The notes beneath the pieces were generated by a model. That model made no database searches. It saw nothing but the letters and a program-made list of their open reading frames with translations, and was not told the origin of the DNA. The translations under genes were made by a program, and so were the position numbers. Positions 9,103 through 17,143 of a stretch of 54,722 nucleotides of DNA are shown here, one piece after another (the stretch's first letter is position 1; each line of letters starts with the position of its first letter). This DNA is from Halomonas salinarum (GTDB lineage: Bacteria; Pseudomonadota; Gammaproteobacteria; Pseudomonadales; Halomonadaceae): positions 1-54,722 of the forward strand of contig NZ_WWNB01000023.1 in the NCBI RefSeq assembly GCF_012062845.1. Direction: 5' to 3'.

Positions 9103-9849
9103 ATGCGGATTCGTCTCATCAATCCCAATACCACGGCGACCATGACGCGCACCATGGGTGAGTCTGCCTCGCGTATCGCCTCACCGGGCACTCACATCAC
9201 TGCCACGACACCTGAGAGTGGGCCGGTCTCCATCGAAGGCCACTTCGATGAAGCCATCAGTGCAGTGGGCGTGCTCGAGGAGGTGATGGCCGGTGAGCGC
9301 GAGCAGGTCGATGCCTACATCATCGCCTGCTTCGGCGACCCAGGACTCCTGGCCGCACGTGAGCTGACACGCGCTCCGGTCATCGGCATCGCCGAGGCGG
9401 CCTTTCACATGGCCTCGCTGATCAGTACGCGCTTCTCCATCGTCACCACCCTGGGGCGCACCGGCATCATCGCCGAGCACCTGCTGGAGAATTACGGCTT
9501 CCGTCATCACTGTCGCCGAGTCCGCGCTGCCGAAATCCCGGTGCTCGACCTGGAAGACGATGGCGAGGCCGCGCTGTCCCGCATCATCGACGAATGTCGG
9601 CGAGCCCGCGACGAGGACGGCATCGGGGCCATCGTGCTGGGCTGCGGTGGCATGGCCGATCTGACGGTCGAGATCAGCGAAGCGGTCGGCCTGCCAGTGG
9701 TCGAGGGCGTTACCGCCGCGGTCAAGCTGACCGAGGCCCTGGTGGGTCTGGGGCTCGGGACCAGCAAGTTCGGCGACCTAGCCTTCCCGCGTCCCAAGGC
9801 CTTCACCGGACGCTTCGAGCACCTGTCTCACATGCCCGCGCGGGATTAA
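9103..9849 (+). CDS. Asp/Glu/hydantoin racemase family protein, probable allantoin racemase
   Basis: A cofactor-independent racemase of 248 aa that by context interconverts allantoin enantiomers (HpxA-like), so that spontaneously formed or wrong-handed allantoin can enter the pathway. The two expected catalytic cysteines are visible: IIACFGDPG (near residue 80) and IVLGCGGMADL (near residue 186). The N-terminus IRLINPNTT is typical of the family. ATG 9103 is preferred over an upstream ATG at 9022 because it has ACAGGAGC upstream and a normal family N-terminus, and because the operator at 9048-9061 would otherwise lie inside the gene. Hydantoin or maleate racemization are alternatives. Confidence 0.85.
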   Translation: MRIRLINPNTTATMTRTMGESASRIASPGTHITATTPESGPVSIEGHFDEAISAVGVLEEVMAGEREQVDAYIIACFGDPGLLAARELTRAPVIGIAEAAFHMASLISTRFSIVTTLGRTGIIAEHLLENYGFRHHCRRVRAAEIPVLDLEDDGEAALSRIIDECRRARDEDGIGAIVLGCGGMADLTVEISEAVGLPVVEGVTAAVKLTEALVGLGLGTSKFGDLAFPRPKAFTGRFEHLSHMPARD

Positions 9850-9864
9850 GGACCGCCTACCCAA

Positions 9865-9928
9865 AGCAGCACCGACACAGCAGCACCGACACAGCAGCAC
9901 CGACACAGCAGCACCGACACAGCAGCAC
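9865..9928. repeat. 14-bp tandem repeat, about 4.6 copies
   Basis: Four identical copies of AGCAGCACCGACAC (9865-9878, 9879-9892, 9893-9906, 9907-9920) plus an 8-bp partial copy (9921-9928). The array starts 15 bp after the racemase stop and ends 96 bp before the permease start. Perfect identity suggests recent slippage and copy-number variability. Palindromic content is low. Confidence 0.95.
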
Positions 9929-10024
9929 ATAAAAAATAACGCACGAGTAGCACGCCGCAAGAGTCAGCCCGGCTTCACGGCCGGGACAACAACAACAGTG
10001 ACCCCACCTTGCGAGGACGACAGC

Positions 10025-11389
10025 ATGAGTCATGAACCACTCCAGGCCCAGGCCATCCCGGCCGGGTCATCCGACACGGCCACCAAGGCCGCCGGCCAGG
10101 AATCGCTGGCCCCCCAGAAGACCCGCATCATGGGCCGCACCTCTTACCTGCTGGCCTGGTTCGGTGGCTGTGTGTCGATCGGCACCTTCACCATGGGCTC
10201 CAGCGTGGTCGGGACCCTGAACCTGCTTCAGGCGACGCTGGCCATCGCCATCGGCTGCTTCGTGATCGGCATCGCCCTGGCGCTGAACGGCGCCGCCGGC
10301 TACAAGTACGGCATTCCCTTCATGGTCCAGGCGCGCAGCGCCTTCGGTTTCTCCGGCACCCGCCTGCCGGGGCTGGTGCGCGCCGTGCCGGCCATCGTCT
10401 GGTATGGCTTCCAGAGCTGGATCGGGGCCGGCGCCCTGAACATGGTCTCGGCGACCCTGTTCGGCTTCGACAACCTGATCTTCTTCTTCATCGCCTTCCA
10501 GTTCCTGCAGATCGGTCTGTCGGTGCTGGGCTTCCAGGGCATCAAGTGGCTGGAGAACATCGGCAGTGCCTTCATCCTGGCCTCGCTGGTCTACATGTTC
10601 TATAGCACCGTGCAACGCTATGGCGACGAACTCTCCGCCAGCATGCTGACCATGGAAGGCTCCTGGGGTATGCCCTTCTGGGGCGCCACCATGCTGTTTC
10701 TGGGTATCTACAGCACCATGATGCTCAACGTCAGCGACTATTCCCGCGAGCATAAGGAAGGTAGCGGGCCGGGGCTATTGACCACCCTCTACGCCATGTC
10801 GATTCTGCCCTGCACCCTCTTCATGGGCCTGATCGGTTACATGGTCTCCGAGGCCACCGGCGTCGCCGACCCCATCAAGGTATTCGCCAACGCCGTGGAC
10901 AACACGCCGCTGTTGATGACCACCCTGCTGTTCATCGCCTTCGCCCAGGTCACCACCAACGTACTCAACAACGTGGTGCCGCCGACCTATGTGCTGATGG
11001 ACGCCTTCAAGCTGAAGTACCGCACCTCCACCGTGATCGTCGGCCTGCTGGCCTTTGCCACCTTCCCCTGGGAACTGGTCAAGGACGAGTCCGCCGCCGG
11101 CCTGCAGGTCTTCGTGCAGACCTATTCCGCCTTCCTCGGCCCGATCTTCGCCATCCTGGTGGTCGACTATTACCTGATTCGTCGCCGCACCCTGGATCTG
11201 GGCAAGCTCTACGACGAGAACGGCCCCTACCGCGGTATCAACCAGGGCGCACTGATCGCCACCCTGGTGGGCGTCATCGCGGCCTTCAGCCTTTCCACCG
11301 TGTCCTGGTACGCCAGCCTGATTCCGGCTGGTCTAACCTATTACTTGCTGATGAAGTACTGGGCCCCCTGCCAGCGCTTCCGCGACTGA
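10025..11389 (+). CDS. NCS1 family permease, probable allantoin or purine/pyrimidine transporter
   Basis: A 454-aa inner-membrane nucleobase:cation symporter-1 protein of the cytosine/uracil/allantoin permease type with about 12 hydrophobic segments. NCS1 traits are the GIPFMVQARSAFG block, FQSWIGAGALN and the VVDYYLIRRR motif before the last helices. The start at ATG 10025 has GAGGA 7 bp upstream; a start nine codons earlier lacks one. By position it imports a substrate of the ureide pathway. The exact ligand cannot be read. It is likely co-transcribed with the racemase across the tandem repeat. Confidence 0.85.
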   Translation: MSHEPLQAQAIPAGSSDTATKAAGQESLAPQKTRIMGRTSYLLAWFGGCVSIGTFTMGSSVVGTLNLLQATLAIAIGCFVIGIALALNGAAGYKYGIPFMVQARSAFGFSGTRLPGLVRAVPAIVWYGFQSWIGAGALNMVSATLFGFDNLIFFFIAFQFLQIGLSVLGFQGIKWLENIGSAFILASLVYMFYSTVQRYGDELSASMLTMEGSWGMPFWGATMLFLGIYSTMMLNVSDYSREHKEGSGPGLLTTLYAMSILPCTLFMGLIGYMVSEATGVADPIKVFANAVDNTPLLMTTLLFIAFAQVTTNVLNNVVPPTYVLMDAFKLKYRTSTVIVGLLAFATFPWELVKDESAAGLQVFVQTYSAFLGPIFAILVVDYYLIRRRTLDLGKLYDENGPYRGINQGALIATLVGVIAAFSLSTVSWYASLIPAGLTYYLLMKYWAPCQRFRD

Positions 11390-11398
11390 TGACTCACG

Positions 11399-11446
11399 GC
11401 CCGGGCAACACCCGGGCACCTCGCCCCTTCGGGGGCGAGCCGTTTT
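11399..11446 (+). terminator. two consecutive hairpins between the NCS1 genes
   Basis: A 7-bp stem (11399-11405 with 11411-11417) is followed by an 8-bp stem with TTCG loop (11420-11427 with 11432-11439) and CCGTTTT. This may be a partial terminator that lowers expression of the second permease. Confidence 0.6.
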
Positions 11447-11473
11447 CCATGATCAGGACACCAAGGCGATTCC

Positions 11474-12931
11474 ATGACGGACCTAAGCGATAAAGAGCTG
11501 GAAATCCGGCGCATCGACCCACGCCTCTACAATGACGACCTGGCTCCCCTCAAGAAGCAAGACCGCCGATGGGGCTGGTTCGAGATCTTCAACGTCTGGT
11601 CGAACGACATTCAGAGCCTGTTCGGCTATACCCTGGCCGCTTCGCTGTTCATTTCCTATGGCCTGAATGGCTGGGCGGTGATGGCGGCGATCATCCTCGC
11701 CGGCGTGGTGGTGATGGGGCTGGTCAACCTCTCCGGCAAGCCAAGCGTCAAGTACGGCATCCCCTTCCCGGTGATGGTTCGCGCCAGCATGGGGGTCCAC
11801 GGTGCGAACCTGCCGGCCATGCTGCGCGCCATCATCGGCATCTTCTGGTACGGGGTACAGACCTACTTCGCCTCTACCGCAGTGGCCCTGCTGATCACCG
11901 CCCTGATCGGCGACCCCGGCGGTGAGTTCCTCGGCATGTCAGCGATCGGCTGGCTCTCGTTCATCATCGTCTGGTGTTTCCAGATGGCCCTGTTCTGGGC
12001 CGGCATCGAGCGCATCAAGCACTTTCTCAACTGGGCGGGACCTCTGGTCTATGGCGTGATGCTGCTGCTGATGCTGATCGTATGGTTCCAGGCCGGCAGC
12101 GACCTGTTGCCTGCGGTCAGCACCATCTTCGAGAGCCAGAGCGACTACCAGGGCAGCGCGGTCGGGGCCTTCCTGGCCATCACCGGTACCATGATCGCCT
12201 ACTTCGCCGCGGTAGTGATCAACTTCGGTGACTTCTCCCGCTTCGTCAAAAGCGAACGCGACATGAAGATCGGCAACCTGCTTGGGCTACCGCTCAACGT
12301 GGCCGTCTTCTCCTTCATCGCCCTGATCATCACCGCCGGCACCCTGGTGCTCTTCGGCGAGACGCTGACCAACCCCTCGGACATCATCGAGCGGGTCGAC
12401 TCGCTGCCACTGACCATCCTCGCTGCGATCACCTTCTTCGCCGCAACGGTGGGCATCAACCTGGTCGCCAACTTCATTCCCCCGGCCTATGACCTGGCCA
12501 ACCTCTTCCCGAGCAAGATCAGTTTTCGCACCGGCGGTGTGCTCACGGCAGTGATCGCCTTCTTCGTCGGCGGACTGTGGGTCGCGTTCATCAGCCAGAT
12601 TGGCATCGCCGGTTTCGTCAACGCGCTGGGGGCCGTGATCGCCCCCTTCTACGGCATCATCGTGGTCGACTACTATCTGGTGAAACGCCAGCGGCTGGAC
12701 ATGCAGGATATCTTCTCCACGGATCCCGACGGCGCCTACCACTACGTCAAGGGCTGGAACCGGCGTGCCCTGATGGCCTTCGGCCTCGCCGCACTCTTCT
12801 CGATTTCCTCGGTCTGGGTGCCCGCGCTTGAGGCACTGGGCGGTTACGCCTGGCTGATCGGTGCCGGCCTGGGCGGCGCCTTCTACTACGGGCTGATGAC
12901 AACGCAGGGAGAACAGAAGCCAGGACGCTGA
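11474..12931 (+). CDS. second NCS1 family permease (purine-cytosine/allantoin type)
   Basis: A 485-aa polytopic inner-membrane transporter of the NCS1 family, distinct from its neighbour. It starts with a long cytoplasmic N-terminus (ELEIRRIDPRLYNDDLAPLKKQDRRWGWFEIFNVW) and has the family blocks YGIPFPVMVRASMG, IFWYGVQTYF and VVDYYLVKRQRLD. It probably imports another substrate of the same route, such as urate, uracil or allantoin; the specificity is not readable. It is the last gene of the plus-strand run and ends in a strong bidirectional terminator shared with the convergent GntR gene. Confidence 0.85.
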   Translation: MTDLSDKELEIRRIDPRLYNDDLAPLKKQDRRWGWFEIFNVWSNDIQSLFGYTLAASLFISYGLNGWAVMAAIILAGVVVMGLVNLSGKPSVKYGIPFPVMVRASMGVHGANLPAMLRAIIGIFWYGVQTYFASTAVALLITALIGDPGGEFLGMSAIGWLSFIIVWCFQMALFWAGIERIKHFLNWAGPLVYGVMLLLMLIVWFQAGSDLLPAVSTIFESQSDYQGSAVGAFLAITGTMIAYFAAVVINFGDFSRFVKSERDMKIGNLLGLPLNVAVFSFIALIITAGTLVLFGETLTNPSDIIERVDSLPLTILAAITFFAATVGINLVANFIPPAYDLANLFPSKISFRTGGVLTAVIAFFVGGLWVAFISQIGIAGFVNALGAVIAPFYGIIVVDYYLVKRQRLDMQDIFSTDPDGAYHYVKGWNRRALMAFGLAALFSISSVWVPALEALGGYAWLIGAGLGGAFYYGLMTTQGEQKPGR

Positions 12932-12953
12932 TCGATCATCACTGAAGTACCAG

Positions 12954-12983
12954 AAAGGCCCTCGCCAATGGCGAGGGCCTTTT
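12954..12983. terminator. bidirectional terminator between permease and GntR gene
   Basis: A perfect 13-bp stem (12954-12966 with 12970-12982) with an AAT loop, A-rich on the left and T-rich on the right, lies between two convergent genes. Confidence 0.9.
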
Positions 12984-13011
12984 GCATTGAGGACATTCGG
13001 CGCGGGTGCGC

Positions 13012-13761
13012 TCAGTGCGAAAAGATCGAGTAGAGATCCGGCGCTTCCTCTTCCTCGGCCTGAAGGGAGAGCGAGGCCTCGATAGCCTTGAGGTGACGGC
13101 TCATGAACGCGCTGGCGCGCTCGCCGTCGCCCTGCTCGAGGTGACCGAGCAGGTCATCGTGATCATGGGAGCCGCAGCCCAGGTGGCCCGGGTTGCCATA
13201 GACCGCGAGAATCAGCGAGGAGCGCGAGCACAGGCGCTCGACGAAGGCCGCCAGGGTCGCGTTACCGGAAAGCTGTGCCAGATGACCATGGAAGGCTGCC
13301 GAAAGCTTGATCGCGGCGCTCTGCTCGCCGGCCTTCAGGGCCTGGCGCTCGCGACTTGCCATATCGCGCAGGGTCTTCAGGTCGGCGGCGGTGATGCGCC
13401 GGGCGATCTCGGGCATCAGGCCACACTCGATCATCTGGCGGGCATCGAAGACATCCTTGGCCTCGGCGGCGGTAGGCCGCGTCACACTGGCACCGCGACG
13501 CGGCGTCAAGGTGACCAGCTCTTCCAGCGCCAGGCGCTGCAGAATCTTGCGAATGCCGGTGCGACTGATGCCGAAGACCTCAGACAAGGCATCCTCGCGC
13601 AGCCGTGCCCCGGGCTTGAGGCGATGCTCGATGATGGCATCGCTGATCGACTGATAGATCGCTTCGTGGCGTTCGGCCCCATCGCCGTTCTTGCCCCGGC
13701 GCTTCGCCGCCTTCGGAGCAGGACTCCCCTTGCCTTCGGGCCCTCGTTGGCGCTGGTTCAT
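13012..13761 (-). CDS. GntR family transcriptional regulator (FCD type)
   Basis: A 249-aa regulator with an N-terminal winged helix-turn-helix (about residues 30-95: AIYQSISDAIIEHRLKPGARL..., SRTGIRKILQRL) and a helical FCD-like effector domain with His residues that could hold a metal (AFHGHLAQLSGN, SRHLKAIEASL). ATG 13761 has GAGGAG upstream and is preferred over 13824, since the operator-like site 13800-13811 would otherwise be coding. It lies downstream of uraH-puuD on the same strand. It probably represses the urate/ureide genes, and itself, through TTGTATACAA sites. The effector is unknown. Confidence 0.88.
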   Translation of the reverse strand: MNQRQRGPEGKGSPAPKAAKRRGKNGDGAERHEAIYQSISDAIIEHRLKPGARLREDALSEVFGISRTGIRKILQRLALEELVTLTPRRGASVTRPTAAEAKDVFDARQMIECGLMPEIARRITAADLKTLRDMASRERQALKAGEQSAAIKLSAAFHGHLAQLSGNATLAAFVERLCSRSSLILAVYGNPGHLGCGSHDHDDLLGHLEQGDGERASAFMSRHLKAIEASLSLQAEEEEAPDLYSIFSH

Positions 13762-13799
13762 GTCCACTCCTCGCTGCAGACTGCCCTCACTAAAGTGAC

Positions 13800-13811
13800 C
13801 ATTGTATATGA
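13800..13811 (-). promoter_or_regulatory. candidate autoregulatory GntR operator
   Basis: CATTGTATATGA, a degenerate copy of TTGTATACAA with two mismatches, lies about 40-50 bp upstream of the GntR start. Confidence 0.35.
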
Positions 13812-13833
13812 CTTGCCCGCTCACACCGCCCCA

Positions 13834-15024
13834 TCATGGAGCAGTATGCTCGATAAAGGCACCCACGGTGGCCCGCTCGACGTCCGTCATGCCGGTAACG
13901 TTGCCAAGCGGCATATAACGGGTAGTGACAGCAACGCGCTGGATAGCTTTCAGGTGGCGGCGAATCTGCTCGCCACTGTCCAGCCGTACGCCGGCCGGTG
14001 CGGCGGCGAAACCACCGAAACTCGGCACAGCGGCATGACAACCGGCGCAGCGCTCCTCGACAATGGCCGACACCTCACTGAAGGCGATAGCGTCTACCTC
14101 GCCGTCGGTGGCCTCCCGCGACGGAGCAGAACCAGGCGCCATCGCCGCCATCAGGGTCACCAGTATCAGGCCGGCGGCGGGCAGCACCCACACCTTGCGA
14201 CCCGCCAGATGACGAATATTGAAGTAGTGGCGCACCAGCACGCTGAACACCATCAGCCCCGCCAGCACCAGCCAGCCCCACTCGGATGCGTACGTCATGG
14301 GGTAGTGGCTGCTGATCATCAAAAACAGCACCGGCAGGGTCAGGTAATTATTGTGGCGCGAGCGCAGCAGGGCATGGCGACCATGAGCCGGGTCTCGCTC
14401 GGCGCCGGTCTGCATCGCCCTCACCAGTGCTTTCTGCCCGGGGATGATCACGCGGAAGACATTGGCGACCATGCAGGTGCCGATTGCCGCACCGACATGG
14501 ATATAGGCCGCCCGCCCGCTGAAGACCTGCATCAACCCCCAGGTCAGCGCGACCAGCAAAAGAAAGCCGCTAAGCGCCAGCCAGGTCGGGTGCCGACTCA
14601 GGGCACTGCGGCACAGGGCGTCGTAGACAAACCAGGCGCCGAACACCACGCCAAGCCCCAGCAGCACCCCCTGCCAGGGCGCCATGGCGGAGCCCGGCGG
14701 CAGCAGCATGGTGCCGGCATTCAGATAGTAGACCACCCACAGCAGCGCGAAGCCGGTCAGGAAGGTGGTGTAAGCCTCCCACTTGAACCAGTGCAGGGGC
14801 TCGGGGAGGCTCGGCGGCGCCAGCTCGTACTTCTGCAGGTGGTAAAAGCCGCCGCCATGGATGGCCCACAGCTCGCCGGCCACCCCCTCATTAAGCGATG
14901 TCTTCTGGCGCTCGAGATGATTCTCGAGCCAGTTGAAGTAGAACGAGGCACCGATCCAGGCCACGCCGACGATCAGATGACCCCAGCGCAGCAGCAGGTT
15001 GGCCCAGTCGTGAAGATAATCCAT
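13834..15024 (-). CDS. puuD: membrane-bound urate hydroxylase with C-terminal cytochrome c domain
   Basis: PuuD-type urate oxidase that converts urate to 5-hydroxyisourate and passes electrons to the respiratory chain. The 396-aa protein has an N-terminal multi-helix membrane domain (MDYLHDWANLLLRWGHLIVGVAWIGASFYFNW is the family N-terminus) with about eight hydrophobic segments. A periplasmic c-type cytochrome domain carries the heme motif CAGCH near residue 330 and a likely axial Met in YMPLGNVTGM. It lies 21 bp downstream of uraH, the next pathway step, in one operon. It is not related to the soluble uricases. Confidence 0.93.
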   Translation of the reverse strand: MDYLHDWANLLLRWGHLIVGVAWIGASFYFNWLENHLERQKTSLNEGVAGELWAIHGGGFYHLQKYELAPPSLPEPLHWFKWEAYTTFLTGFALLWVVYYLNAGTMLLPPGSAMAPWQGVLLGLGVVFGAWFVYDALCRSALSRHPTWLALSGFLLLVALTWGLMQVFSGRAAYIHVGAAIGTCMVANVFRVIIPGQKALVRAMQTGAERDPAHGRHALLRSRHNNYLTLPVLFLMISSHYPMTYASEWGWLVLAGLMVFSVLVRHYFNIRHLAGRKVWVLPAAGLILVTLMAAMAPGSAPSREATDGEVDAIAFSEVSAIVEERCAGCHAAVPSFGGFAAAPAGVRLDSGEQIRRHLKAIQRVAVTTRYMPLGNVTGMTDVERATVGAFIEHTAP

Positions 15025-15045
15025 GAGCGTCTCTTGAGGGGCGCG

Positions 15046-15396
15046 TCAGCTGCCGCGGTAGGTGGTATAACCATAGGGCGAGAGCAATAAAGGGACGTGG
15101 TAATGCTCATCGGCATCGGCAACCCGAAAGCGCAGCGGAATCCGCTCGAGAAAGACACCCGAGGCGGCCTGTGCCTGTTGGTTGAGATAGTCACCGGCAT
15201 GAAAGAGCAGCTCGTATTCGCCCTGCCTAAAGGCGTCGCCCTCGAGAAGCGGCGAGTCGCAGCGGCCGTCGGCATTGGTCACGGCATCGCTGAGGTGGGT
15301 GCGGGTCTCGCCGTCGAGACGAAAGAGCTCGACGCGAATGCCGCGGCCCGGACGTCCCCGGGCGGTGTCGAGCACATGGGTGGTCAGATACCCCAT
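15046..15396 (-). CDS. uraH: 5-hydroxyisourate hydrolase (transthyretin-related)
   Basis: A 116-aa enzyme that hydrolyses 5-hydroxyisourate to OHCU. Family signatures are the N-terminal LTTHVLDTARGRPG, with the catalytic His and an Arg downstream, the HYHVPLLLSPYGYTTYRGS end (Y-R-G-S C-terminus), and a length typical of bacterial HIUases. ATG 15396 has AGGAGG upstream. It is first in the operon uraH-puuD-gntR and divergent from uraD, with a shared operator exactly midway between the two start codons. Confidence 0.95.
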   Translation of the reverse strand: MGYLTTHVLDTARGRPGRGIRVELFRLDGETRTHLSDAVTNADGRCDSPLLEGDAFRQGEYELLFHAGDYLNQQAQAASGVFLERIPLRFRVADADEHYHVPLLLSPYGYTTYRGS

Positions 15397-15439
15397 GAAA
15401 CCTCCTGTGGGTGATCGAGACGTGTCGCGCCCCTGATTA

Positions 15440-15449
15440 TTGTATACAG
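15440..15449. promoter_or_regulatory. candidate GntR operator between uraH and uraD
   Basis: TTGTATACAG is centred at 15444.5, equal to the midpoint of the two divergent start codons (15396 and 15493). A dimeric regulator bound here could control both promoters at once. A second half-like ACTGTAT follows at 15452-15458. Confidence 0.6.
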
Positions 15450-15492
15450 TTACTGTATCGCATATCTTCCACCGCTGCGCAAAGGAGTCACC

Positions 15493-16035
15493 ATGGTCGA
15501 CCCTACCTCCACCGCCTGCCCGCTCTTCCCCCGCCCCAGCCACCTCAGCCGGCAGGCCTTTATCGCCAGCTTCGGCGATCTCTACGAGTGCTCGCCGTGG
15601 ATCGCCGAAACGGCCTGGGACAAGGGCCTCAGTGAACACGAGGATAGTGTTCATGGTCTTGCTGGGCACCTCGCCAGCGTCCTTGATGCGGCTGATGAAG
15701 AACAGCAGCTTGCCGTGATTCGGGCCCACCCGGACCTCGCCGGCAAGGCGGCACTGGCCGGCGAACTCACCGACGACTCGCTCAAGGAACAGGCCGGGGC
15801 TGGCCTCGATCAATGCAGCCCCGAGGAGCTTGAGCGTTTCACACGCCTCAATGCCGCCTACCGGGGACGCTTCGGCTTCCCCTTCGTGATCGCGGTGAGG
15901 GGCAAGGATCGCCACGCCATCCTCGACGCCTTCGAGGCCCGGCTCGACAATACGCCGAACGAGGAACGTCGTACCGCCATCGCGCAGATCCACAGCATCG
16001 CAAGGCAACGGCTAGTGGAGCGCGCTGAGGCCTGA
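15493..16035 (+). CDS. uraD: 2-oxo-4-hydroxy-4-carboxy-5-ureidoimidazoline decarboxylase
   Basis: A 180-aa OHCU decarboxylase that turns OHCU into (S)-allantoin, completing urate breakdown after PuuD and UraH. The catalytic region shows HEDSVHGL, HPDLAGKAALAGELT with the conserved His and the NAAYRGRFGFPFVIAVRG block. AAGGAG precedes ATG 15493. It is not fused to an allantoinase, unlike some homologues, and no allantoinase gene is in the window. Confidence 0.94.
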   Translation: MVDPTSTACPLFPRPSHLSRQAFIASFGDLYECSPWIAETAWDKGLSEHEDSVHGLAGHLASVLDAADEEQQLAVIRAHPDLAGKAALAGELTDDSLKEQAGAGLDQCSPEELERFTRLNAAYRGRFGFPFVIAVRGKDRHAILDAFEARLDNTPNEERRTAIAQIHSIARQRLVERAEA

Positions 16036-16201
16036 GCATCGCCGCCTCCGGCAGCAGTCACTCGGTCGCGACGTCAGAAGGGAGGTCAAAAGGAACGCGA
16101 GGGCCTCACGTGACACAGAGGAAGGCGTGTTCGTTCTCACGACAGACGTCCTTCCAGGCGGTATCCTGTGAGCCGATCAGGCAGGCCATGAGGAGCAAGG
16201 C

Positions 16202-17032
16202 GTGACAGACGGCAAACGCAAGACAGTGGGACGCCCCGCCGGCACAGGCAAGACCGGCGGCGGCCACAGCCAGTCGCTGGTGCGCGGGCTGAACATCCTC
16301 GAGGTGCTGGCCACGGAACCCCAGGGGCTGGTGCTTTCGGACATCGCCACCCGCATGGAACTCGCTCCCTCGACCACCCACCGGCTACTGCAGGCGCTCC
16401 ACGGCCAGGGCTTCATCACCCAGGAAACCGAACTCGGCCGCTGGTACATCGACGTCAAGACCTTCCGTATCGGTAACGCCTTCCTCGAGGCTCGCGACCT
16501 GATCGCCACTGCCCGGCCCTTCCTGCGCCGGTTGACCGAGGCCAGCGGCGAGTCCGCAAACCTCGGCATCGAAGACAGCGGCCAGGCCGTCTTCCTGGCC
16601 CAGACCGAATCACCTCAGATGATGCGCATGATCACAAGGCTGGGCTCGCGGGCGCCGATGCATGCCTCCGGCGTCGGCAAGGCGCTGCTGGCCTGGCTGC
16701 CCGAGGCCGAGATAGCGCGCATCATCGACGCTCACGGCCTGCCACGCATCACCCCCAACAGCCTGGATACCCCCGCCGCACTCGAGTCGGCGATGACCGA
16801 GATACGCCGCGCGGGTTATGCCTGTGACCGCGAAGAACACGCCATCGGCCTACACTGCGTGGCCGCGGCGATTCACGACGAGCATGGCCGCCCCCTGGCG
16901 GCGATCTCGGTCTCCGGCCCCATGGCTCGTATCCCCGAAACGCGCTTGAACGAGCTCGGCCAGTTGGTCCGCGAGGCCGCCGACGAGATCACCGCCCAAC
17001 TGGGCGGCCGGCGGCCCGCTAGCGAAATCTAG
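16202..17032 (+). CDS. IclR family transcriptional regulator
   Basis: A 276-aa IclR protein with an N-terminal winged helix (about residues 26-85: SLVRGLNILEVLATEPQGLVLSDIATRM and STTHRLLQALHGQGF) and the IclR effector domain (GSRAPMHASGVGKALLAWLPE, RRAGYACDREEHAIGLHCVAAAIHDEHGRPLAAISVSGP). The start is GTG 16202 with GAGG upstream. It follows uraD on the same strand with a gap of about 165 bp. By context it may resemble AllR, which senses glyoxylate or allantoin, but the effector is inferred only from the neighbourhood. Confidence 0.88.
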   Translation: MTDGKRKTVGRPAGTGKTGGGHSQSLVRGLNILEVLATEPQGLVLSDIATRMELAPSTTHRLLQALHGQGFITQETELGRWYIDVKTFRIGNAFLEARDLIATARPFLRRLTEASGESANLGIEDSGQAVFLAQTESPQMMRMITRLGSRAPMHASGVGKALLAWLPEAEIARIIDAHGLPRITPNSLDTPAALESAMTEIRRAGYACDREEHAIGLHCVAAAIHDEHGRPLAAISVSGPMARIPETRLNELGQLVREAADEITAQLGGRRPASEI

Positions 17033-17143
17033 GCACCAACAGGCGAGCACGCTAAACACCTCGCGCGCATGACGCCAAGGCTGAAGCGCGGCGCCACGCA
17101 GCGTACACTAGCCCCCACCGTATCCAGCCAGCCGAGGCCCGCG

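Noticed and set aside
13006..15090. A 694-codon open frame on the plus strand
   Set aside because: It runs antisense to the GntR gene and puuD, has no family resemblance, is full of Gln/His/Arg, and is explained by codon bias of the GC-rich genes on the other strand.
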